A DNA stretch of 38,874 bases from Hydrogenophaga sp. (GTDB lineage Bacteria > Pseudomonadota > Gammaproteobacteria > Burkholderiales > Burkholderiaceae_C), in assembly GCA_030696525.1 (NCBI GenBank), contig JAUYSB010000270.1, positions 1 through 38,874 on the forward strand, read 5' to 3'. Position numbers and translations under genes: made by a program. Of this stretch, positions 33,069 through 38,874 are shown in pieces. Each line of letters begins with the position of its first letter. Position 1 is the stretch's first letter. The notes beneath the pieces were generated by a model. That model searched no databases. It saw only the letters and a list, made by a program, of their open reading frames with translations, and was not told the origin of the DNA.

Positions 33069-33770
33069 ATGTCAAGAGGGCGTCCCCCCAAAGTACCTGA
33101 TGCCGGAGACCTGGCACCGTCCAGCCGACAAGTTGTGACCCGCTCACCGGGGCACACAGTCCGTTCTATCAATCTGCCTCACCTGCAGCAGATAGCGATC
33201 GAAGCCGACAGTTCCCTTGAGCGTGATTTTGTTTACATCGCGCTCGCATTTCCATTGCTTAAAACCATTACGCATCAACCATTCCAACTCGAACTCGCGG
33301 CGGGCCGATACACCCCAGACTTTCTGGTCGAGTTTAAAGATGGATCAAAAACCGTTGTCGAGGTTAAACCCGAATCGAAAATGAGTGGATTCCACGAAAA
33401 ACTGAAACAAGCCGAGACCAAGCTTGCCGCTCACTCGATTCAGCTGCTACTTGCACACGACACGTTACTGCGTCGAGACAACATCGAGAAGCGATCAAAA
33501 CTCATCAGGCGGTATGCCAAGGGACAGTATCCGGCCCATGAGCAGGCATTGGTCATCGATTTGTTGCGAGGTGCAACAACCGGATTGTCAGTCAAATCAC
33601 TCACCAGCGCTGGCGTCCAAAAGGTCACCATATTACACATGATCAGCCACCAAAAGTTGCAGGTCAGCTCAGATTTAGATATCGGTGACGACGCCGTTTT
33701 GTATTTGCCATGCCTAAATAACGAGGAGGGCACCCATGCGATTCGCTTTGCAGGTTGGCTTGACACTTAA
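33069..33770 (+). CDS. tnsA: TnsA-like transposon endonuclease
   Basis: 233 residues. PD-(D/E)xK nuclease residues are visible: Glu51 in SSLERDF, Asp84 in YTPDFLV and Glu98/Lys100 in VVEVKPE. TnsA cuts the 5' ends of the transposon while TnsB cuts and joins the 3' ends. The N-terminus (1-35) is basic/proline-rich; residues 150-233 form the winged-helix-like C-terminal part. A strong AGGAG precedes the ATG at 33069 but is buried in a leader hairpin. Overlaps tnsB by 35 bp. Confidence 0.9.
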   Translation: MSRGRPPKVPDAGDLAPSSRQVVTRSPGHTVRSINLPHLQQIAIEADSSLERDFVYIALAFPLLKTITHQPFQLELAAGRYTPDFLVEFKDGSKTVVEVKPESKMSGFHEKLKQAETKLAAHSIQLLLAHDTLLRRDNIEKRSKLIRRYAKGQYPAHEQALVIDLLRGATTGLSVKSLTSAGVQKVTILHMISHQKLQVSSDLDIGDDAVLYLPCLNNEEGTHAIRFAGWLDT

Positions 33771-35691
33771 ACAAGGTCAGAGAACTTTGGAGTTGGTTCG
33801 AGAGCTTGAAGATGGCAATTACGTGCTTGAGGACGTCATTACTCGTCGACCAAGCGAGTACACGCGTCAGCGCTTAATTGACGATATCTATAAAAATCGA
33901 CTTGTTGTCCTCATTGGCGAAAATCCGCGAGAGGAGGGCGGTGAATCGATTGATTCGGCGATGATCGCTGATATTGGTTCGCTAACTGAGAAAGAACGAA
34001 CCAAGCTTGAGTATCGATTGCAATTCGTTAAAGAAATGGCGCGTTATCGAGTGACAAAAGGGCAGCGTGAGAAGATTTCGCAAATTATTGAAAAGATCTG
34101 CAAATCATCTGAATGCACGAAGCGTCCCTCTGTGGCTGCTGTGATGCTTTGGGCGCGTAAATATCAAGGCAGCGGAATGAATCCACTTGCATTGATCGAT
34201 CGCCATCGTTTCAGGAAGACTCGGATGCGATTATCGGACTTGCATGAGAAAATGATTTGGAAAGTTCTCAAGCGCTCATATTTTACGACAGCCCGCCGCA
34301 CTCTTCAGTATGCGCATAATGATCTAAAGGAAGAATTCGCGCGGGCTAAGAAAAGTAATCTCATTCCGCCGGGAGAGGCGGTTGTGACCTATGCAACATT
34401 GCAGCGTAGAGTTAATAGCGTCGACCTATATCAGCGCATCGCGTCTCGCGAAGGAGTTGCTCGGGCTCGAATGGTGTGTCGAACTGCTTTTCCGGATGGG
34501 GTTCCTTCAGAGGCGATGGAGAGTGTTCAAATAGATCACACACCTTTGAATTGGGTTGTCATATGTGATCGAACAGGACTCCCCCTGGGACGCCCGCTTT
34601 TGACGGCGGCCATCTGCGCCTACAGCGGATATATCAGCGGAATTTATCTGAGCTTTTATGGACCTGGTGTTACTTCTGTCTCAGGGGTTCTCCGCAGTGT
34701 CATCCGTGTCAAAGATGAAATGGTGGCAAATGCTAATTTGAAGCAACCGTGGATAGCCCATGGCTTACCGGACGAAATTGTTGTTGACAACGGATTGGAA
34801 TTTCACTCTTTTGGCTTCAGAACCATGGGGATGACACTCGGAACCGATATCACGTATTGCCGCGTTCGCACGCCTTGGTTGAAGCCGCAGATTGAGCGAT
34901 TTTTCTCAACATTGAACACGTTGACGCTGATGAAAGGACGTATTACGAAGACCGTGGCCAACGTTATGCGGATCGATCCTTACAAAGATGCGGCCATCAC
35001 CTTTTCAGATTTGGTTCAAGGCCTGCTCATGTTTTGTGTCGATATTCACGCTCATGCGCCCAATTGGAGAAAAATGGCGACACCGTTTGAGTTGTATTCG
35101 GAGAGCATTGATCGGTGTCCACCTGTCTCTTTTCCTATGAACATGAATCAGCTCAAGCTGGCGACTGGTATGAGTAAGGAGCTTACGCTGCGCCAAGGTG
35201 GCATAGAGATGCTGGGGCTGCCTTATGGTTGTGTTGACTTCAAGACGATCGTTAATAAACATGGTCACGGGTTGAAACTTTTGTGTAAATGGGATCCGGA
35301 CGATATTTCTAAGCTGTATGTTCGCGATCCAGATGGCATTAATTGGTATACGGCAGACTGCCGTTGGGGCAGTTACGCTGACGGATTGAGTTTCAATCAG
35401 CACCGACTCATTCGAGAGTTCCGCAGACGAGACTTAAAGTCGCCGGAGCGCGAGCAGAGTCTTCTCGATTCTCGCCTTGCTTTGCACAACCATTGGTTGG
35501 ACACCACCACGAGTCGGGGTCGCGCTGATGCGCTCAAGGCCGGCCGGTACCAAGACCTCACGTCGCACAAGGTGCTGAGCGGTACGTCAGTAGAACCAGT
35601 CGTTCCCGCGCCGGCCAAATTGATTCTTCCTGCAGAGGTTCCAACTCTTGATGCGGAAATACCAAGTTTCGAATCGTTCTCCTTTAGCTAG
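33736..35691 (+). CDS. tnsB: TnsB/TniA-like DDE transposase
   Basis: 651 residues. The retroviral-integrase-fold catalytic triad is visible: Asp267 in VQIDHTPLNW, Asp351 in EIVVDNGLEF and Glu387 in PWLKPQIERFF. N-terminal helical DNA-binding domains (about 80-250) precede it, and a beta-barrel/tail region (about 470-651) follows. It catalyses strand transfer with TnsA. GAGGAGGG (33723-33730) supports ATG 33736, inside the end of tnsA, so translation is probably coupled. A small terminator-like hairpin follows before tnsC. Confidence 0.92.
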   Translation: MRFALQVGLTLKQGQRTLELVRELEDGNYVLEDVITRRPSEYTRQRLIDDIYKNRLVVLIGENPREEGGESIDSAMIADIGSLTEKERTKLEYRLQFVKEMARYRVTKGQREKISQIIEKICKSSECTKRPSVAAVMLWARKYQGSGMNPLALIDRHRFRKTRMRLSDLHEKMIWKVLKRSYFTTARRTLQYAHNDLKEEFARAKKSNLIPPGEAVVTYATLQRRVNSVDLYQRIASREGVARARMVCRTAFPDGVPSEAMESVQIDHTPLNWVVICDRTGLPLGRPLLTAAICAYSGYISGIYLSFYGPGVTSVSGVLRSVIRVKDEMVANANLKQPWIAHGLPDEIVVDNGLEFHSFGFRTMGMTLGTDITYCRVRTPWLKPQIERFFSTLNTLTLMKGRITKTVANVMRIDPYKDAAITFSDLVQGLLMFCVDIHAHAPNWRKMATPFELYSESIDRCPPVSFPMNMNQLKLATGMSKELTLRQGGIEMLGLPYGCVDFKTIVNKHGHGLKLLCKWDPDDISKLYVRDPDGINWYTADCRWGSYADGLSFNQHRLIREFRRRDLKSPEREQSLLDSRLALHNHWLDTTTSRGRADALKAGRYQDLTSHKVLSGTSVEPVVPAPAKLILPAEVPTLDAEIPSFESFSFS

Positions 35692-35727
35692 TTTCAAATC
35701 TAGGACTTGCTAGTTGATTGAGTGGTG

Positions 35728-35745
35728 ATCAGAGTTCTGATTTTT
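35728..35745 (+). terminator. Weak terminator-like hairpin between tnsB and tnsC
   Basis: ATCAG (35728-35732), a 4-nt loop AGTT and CTGAT (35737-35741) are followed by TTTT. The 5-bp stem is short; if functional it would lower tnsC and tniQ expression relative to tnsA and tnsB. Confidence 0.35.
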
Positions 35746-35820
35746 AGCCTTGTTGCCCTGCTGGTGTGCGCTTCTTGTTTTTCGCAATAGTTGGCAGGGC
35801 TTGTTCGGTTTCTAAATTCA

Positions 35821-36798
35821 ATGACAAGTAAATTATCAAAAAATACTTTTTCTGAGTCAACGTCGCTGGATAGCCCAGAGCCGGTGGATTTGGAGGTGAA
35901 TACTCGCAGATTGCAGACTTACTCTATTGAGGCACTTCGAGTCGGTCGCGTCGTTGAACGTATTTATGTCAATCATCCTGCGTTTGTTCGTGGCTTGCGG
36001 GCGTTGGACCGACTCTTTCAGATGGGAACTGAAATGGAGGCGCCGCATGGCTGCCGTCTCATTGGCCCACCGGGGAGTGGGAAAACAGCTTTATTTCGTT
36101 ATTTTCAAGAATCTTTGCCACAATCTGCACTGTTTACGTCCGATTTGGGTGTGGTGGGATTGCGTGTTCCAAAAACACCTCAACCGGGTCTCCTGATTCG
36201 TGAATTTTTGCGAATGTTGCGCTACCCGTTTGCTGCTGGATCATATAAACAACTATATGAACGTCGGCAACTCGTATTTGAGGCCCTGGCAGCCAATCGT
36301 ACAAGACTTGTCTGGTTGGATGAAGCCCATCATCTGTTACCTCGTCACATATCAAAACAGCGCGAGCGAGAAGAAAGTGAATCTATCGAACTGCTCCGCG
36401 AGCTGATGGATGTGTGCCGAGTCAGTCTTGTGCTGGCTGGATCCAGTGAGTTGGATAATTTGCCTTCGATTGCACCTCACTTTGCAAGCCGCATTGCAAG
36501 CAGGGAAGCGCTCGATGTTTTTCCATTAGATATCAATTGGTTAGGTTTTTTGAAGGCATTTTCTTCAAAAATTACTGTCTTTGATGGACAGTTGATTGCC
36601 GATCGGAAATTTGGGACGCTGTTACATATTGCGACTGATGGGAATCTTCGCGGGTTTAAGCAGTTGATTGTTGAGTCGATTTTGATTGCATATGACAACA
36701 AGCAGTTGAGTCTCACCCCTGATAATTTTGCCCAGGCATTCCGCTTGGTTTTTGGTCATGCGTGTTCTCGGAACAATCCCTTTGATGCGGCACAGTGA
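35821..36798 (+). CDS. tnsC: TnsC/TniB-like AAA+ transposition regulator
   Basis: 325 residues. Walker A GPPGSGKTAL and Walker B RLVWLDEAHHLLP are clear, with sensor-like VSLVLAGSSELD after them. TnsC ATPases form filaments on target DNA and link TniQ to TnsA/TnsB. The start is uncertain: ATG 35821 (MTSKLS) is preferred, but a TTG at 35791 is in frame and neither has a good ribosome binding site. Its last codons overlap the tniQ start by 14 bp. Confidence 0.9.
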   Translation: MTSKLSKNTFSESTSLDSPEPVDLEVNTRRLQTYSIEALRVGRVVERIYVNHPAFVRGLRALDRLFQMGTEMEAPHGCRLIGPPGSGKTALFRYFQESLPQSALFTSDLGVVGLRVPKTPQPGLLIREFLRMLRYPFAAGSYKQLYERRQLVFEALAANRTRLVWLDEAHHLLPRHISKQREREESESIELLRELMDVCRVSLVLAGSSELDNLPSIAPHFASRIASREALDVFPLDINWLGFLKAFSSKITVFDGQLIADRKFGTLLHIATDGNLRGFKQLIVESILIAYDNKQLSLTPDNFAQAFRLVFGHACSRNNPFDAAQ

Positions 36799-37726
36799 CT
36801 TACTTCCAATGGCTGTAACTCCAAATCAAGGAGAGTCTGGGCAGGGGTTCATGTTGCGGATGGCATCTTCTAACGGGATAAGCCTGAGCAGGCTACGTCA
36901 ATTGGTTGGGATGACCGAAAACGAGACATTTTCTGCCAAACACGAAAACCAGTTGTTCGGCTTGGTTGGTCTGGCTGGTCATACATCACCCGAACTGCTG
37001 CCTCGGCGCTTGCGTGGCGGGGGAATTATCTGTTATGGGCACCGGTTCCGGGTGAAAACGTTGCTGCGCTTTCGGCGCCCTCAAGTTTGCCCAGCCTGTA
37101 TCCGCGAGACGAGGTGTTGCGCGGCACATTGGGATCTGTCTGTCTCCGTCTTGTGTCTACGTCATCGGTGTTTTCTGCAGGACTTTTGTCCTAAATGTCA
37201 CGCCGCAATCCGCTGGAACCGACCTTCGATCGAGTGGGGGCATTGCAAACACTACCTTGGTTGGGTTCTTGCCGAGGAGGACATTCCGCAAGAACTTATA
37301 TCTTTCCAGCAGATCACGGAGGGCCTCCTCAGTGATCAGGAGCCGGATTTCTCCGGTTTGGCGTCCCTGTGCCATGGGCTGTCTCTTGATGCCTGGTGCA
37401 ACCTCCTGTGGGCCGTCGGTTTGATGGCGGGGCCAAACGCAACGCCGCTTAGAACGGTGAGCTCGGCTGCACCATCATGTGTAAGCGCTCGTGCGATATT
37501 GCTGCGTGCGGCCGGACGTTTACAGCGTGCCGTTAATTCAGGGCCAAATCTTTCTGAGCTTGCGCATGTGGTTACAGAGGCGCCTCTTGTAGGGACCATT
37601 CTCAACCCTTCTAATGAGCGGGATCGCTCAATCGTTTTGACTTGGTATCGCCTGATTTTTGGCGTACGAGAAGAGGCGGCGCTTATACGTCGCCACCGCT
37701 CCCTCTCCCAAATGAATCTATTTTGA
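36785..37726 (+). CDS. tniQ: TniQ-family target selector (first copy)
   Basis: 313 residues. The N-terminus LLPMAVTPNQGESGQGFMLR fits the TniQ start. A zinc-binding section reads CPACIRE, then an H, LCLRHRC, then FCPKC, giving CxxC-x-H-CxxH-CxxC type ligands. TniQ proteins (TnsD-like) choose the target by binding DNA or a partner. ATG 36785 includes the LLP motif and overlaps tnsC by 14 bp; ATG 36809 is an alternative. Its target site cannot be told from sequence. Confidence 0.88.
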   Translation: MRHSDLLPMAVTPNQGESGQGFMLRMASSNGISLSRLRQLVGMTENETFSAKHENQLFGLVGLAGHTSPELLPRRLRGGGIICYGHRFRVKTLLRFRRPQVCPACIRETRCCAAHWDLSVSVLCLRHRCFLQDFCPKCHAAIRWNRPSIEWGHCKHYLGWVLAEEDIPQELISFQQITEGLLSDQEPDFSGLASLCHGLSLDAWCNLLWAVGLMAGPNATPLRTVSSAAPSCVSARAILLRAAGRLQRAVNSGPNLSELAHVVTEAPLVGTILNPSNERDRSIVLTWYRLIFGVREEAALIRRHRSLSQMNLF

Positions 37727-37733
37727 GACTGGT

Positions 37734-38501
37734 ATGAAGCTCGTTGACGTCCCCAATCATGAATTCATGGAGAGCCCATCATCATGGCTGACCCGTGTCG
37801 CGCTCCGTCAGGTTGTGTCGACCCAAGAACTGGCTCGCTTCTTCGGACTAAAAGTCGGCACAGACTGGGAAATGAGATTTGGGCTGCACTCTTTGGATGA
37901 GCTTGCCAGTAGCCATACCATGGCATCGGGGTCGTTCAAGATGGTGGACTCCGTTTTGAGTCGACTTGCGAGACTGGATCCAAGCGGGCAGCGATATCTC
38001 TTGTCACACAGTGGCATGGCGTACCATAGATTCTGCCCTGCCTGCCTCGCCAATGATCGCATCAAGTATTTTCGCGTTGAATGGCGATTTAATTGCTGGA
38101 GGTGGTGCCCACTTCATAAATGCTTGCTTCTGGATTGCTGCCCTCATTGCAAGAAGCGGGTTGCGCTTCCTGGGAATATGTTTACTGCTGGGCCAACAGA
38201 GCAAGGAGTAGCCAGCTTGGATCGCTGCTTGTATTGCGCCAAGCAACTTGTCGTTGGCTGGAAGTCTGCGATTGGTTCAATCAAACCTGATTTGATTAGC
38301 TCATGGGAAGAGACGCTATTGAACAACGGTCGGGCAGTATTGGCAGCACTAGCTGAAGGTTCCTTGCATTTTCCTGGTGAGAGCCGATCGAGAAGTTTTT
38401 TGCGTATCAAGAAGATCGAGCGACTTGGCTTTCTTCCGCACAAAAATTTTCGGCTCACTCAGGATGAGTTACTTCATCGTAGTAGAAGTTCGCGGATGTA
38501 A
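37734..38501 (+). CDS. tniQ: TniQ-family target selector (second copy, short)
   Basis: 255 residues. Zinc ligands are visible in FCPACLAND, WRWCPLHKCLLLDCCPHCKK and RCLYCAKQL, so the core is intact. It is clearly not a near copy of the first TniQ: length and sequence differ. It begins 7 bp after the first tniQ stop, so they are probably cotranslated. In Tn7-like elements with two TniQs the proteins can act as a pair or give alternative targets. An IS66 end lies only 22 bp beyond the stop. Confidence 0.86.
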   Translation: MKLVDVPNHEFMESPSSWLTRVALRQVVSTQELARFFGLKVGTDWEMRFGLHSLDELASSHTMASGSFKMVDSVLSRLARLDPSGQRYLLSHSGMAYHRFCPACLANDRIKYFRVEWRFNCWRWCPLHKCLLLDCCPHCKKRVALPGNMFTAGPTEQGVASLDRCLYCAKQLVVGWKSAIGSIKPDLISSWEETLLNNGRAVLAALAEGSLHFPGESRSRSFLRIKKIERLGFLPHKNFRLTQDELLHRSRSSRM

Positions 38502-38522
38502 CAGAATTTTTAATGATTATCC

Positions 38523-38786
38523 GTAAGCGGCTGGCCAACACATGTTGACCTTGACTACGTGCCGAAGCAGCAGCCGTCAGACGGGTGTCGTCCAGCGATG
38601 TGGCAAGAGTTCGCCGATGTCCTTGTCGCGCTGTGTGGGCAGCCGTGTGAGTACGTCCTTGAGGTAGGTGTACGGATCGTGTCCGTTGAGCTTGGCTGAC
38701 TGAATCAGGCTGGTGATCGTGGCGGCGCGCTGCCCCGCAGCCAGCGTGCCGGCAAATAACCAGTTCTTGCGACCTGTTGCAATCAC
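38523..38786 (-). mobile_element. IS66-family remnant, right-hand end
   Basis: GTAAGCGG at 38523 matches the recalled IS66 terminal sequence (GTAAGCG...). The minus-strand coding that follows (38577-38786) is the C-terminal part of an IS66 transposase. The N-terminal part and the other end are absent. Confidence 0.72.
38577..38786 (-). pseudogene. IS66 transposase (TnpC) C-terminal fragment
   Basis: About 69 codons ending at the left, reading TGRKNWLFAGTLAAGQRAAT, SLIQSAKLNGHDPYTYLKDV and ELLPHRWTT, the conserved C-terminus of IS66 transposases. The usual catalytic DDE region is missing; to the right of about 38786 the frame no longer resembles IS66, so the gene was truncated by another insertion or deletion. 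Non-functional as it stands. Confidence 0.8.
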
Positions 38787-38874
38787 AGGGTCATTCTGCC
38801 CATGTCGGGCAAGAGGTCGAAGTCTTCTACCGCTGGCATGCGCTGTACGGACGTCGGGTGCGGCGGCAATACAG
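38777..38874 (+). CDS. Partial uncharacterised protein at the right edge
   Basis: In the plus-strand frame the sequence reads GQEVEVFYRWHALYGRRVRR and runs off the right edge. I recall similar N-terminal segments in short proteins that accompany transposase or recombinase genes, but cannot name the family. The start is uncertain: a TTG at 38777 is possible, though the true start may differ because the segment sits on the IS66 junction. Low confidence. Confidence 0.35.
   Translation, partial: MQSQGHSAHVGQEVEVFYRWHALYGRRVRRQY

Larger units (their letters stand above)
33069..38501 (+). mobile_element. Tn7-like transposition module: tnsA, tnsB, tnsC and two tniQ genes
   Basis: Five consecutive plus-strand genes encode a TnsA nuclease, DDE transposase, AAA regulator and two zinc-containing TniQ-family target selectors. 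This is the heteromeric cut-and-paste machinery of Tn7-like elements. Gene order matches Tn7, where tnsA lies next to the right end, so an end is expected near or left of 33069; the far end is not seen. Base composition (near 50 percent GC by eye) differs from the backbone. Confidence 0.88.

Overview
The window reads as a chromosomal segment of a beta-proteobacterium, probably order Burkholderiales and perhaps Comamonadaceae. This rests on the high-GC, strongly biased coding style of the left half and on the gene families there; no rRNA or marker phylogeny is available. No tRNA, rRNA or CRISPR array was recognised.

Positions 1-19088 are an ordinary high-GC backbone. In order they hold the 3' end of ispH, serS, an OmpA-like anchored protein, a DUF4395 membrane protein and a MASE3-PAS-GAF-PAS-GGDEF-EAL signalling protein. 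A tightly coupled minus-strand operon follows (sulfide:quinone-reductase-like flavoprotein, small membrane protein, HlyD-type adaptor, FtsX/MacB-type permease, ABC ATPase). It is preceded by a near-consensus FNR-type box and a Crp/Fnr regulator gene. Next come an MFS transporter, a large BTAD/AAA transcriptional activator divergent from a small protein and a truncated haemoglobin, and a bciA-type 8-vinyl reductase gene.

At about 19089 base composition and codon use change sharply and an accessory island begins. A short stretch carries opposed transposon-end-like repeats. It is followed by an AbiL-like ATPase plus RloB (TOPRIM) pair and a complete type II CBASS operon (YjzC-like small protein, CapV phospholipase, DncV-like CD-NTase, Cap2 E1/E2, Cap3 protease). 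A second, different CD-NTase with an AGS-C sensor domain lies directly downstream. Convergent to it is a compact two-gene operon: a divergent DisA_N-like (diadenylate-cyclase fold) protein overlapping by 4 bp a 2TM beta-barrel (Cap15-like) effector. I regard this pair as the most interesting object in the window, because its architecture resembles Panoptes (mCpol plus 2TM-beta) but with a different synthase fold. Uncharacterised genes follow, including an orphan ParS/MbcA-type protein beside a zinc-ribbon protein, then four tandem 23-bp repeats and a divergent pair of putative DNA-binding genes.

The right part (33069-38501) is a Tn7-like transposition module: tnsA, tnsB, tnsC and two tniQ genes, with a long hairpin in front of tnsA that buries its ribosome binding site. 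The module is followed at 22 bp by a truncated IS66 remnant and a partial gene at the window edge. The transposon ends could not be fixed, so whether the defence genes are cargo of this element or belong to a neighbouring island remains open.
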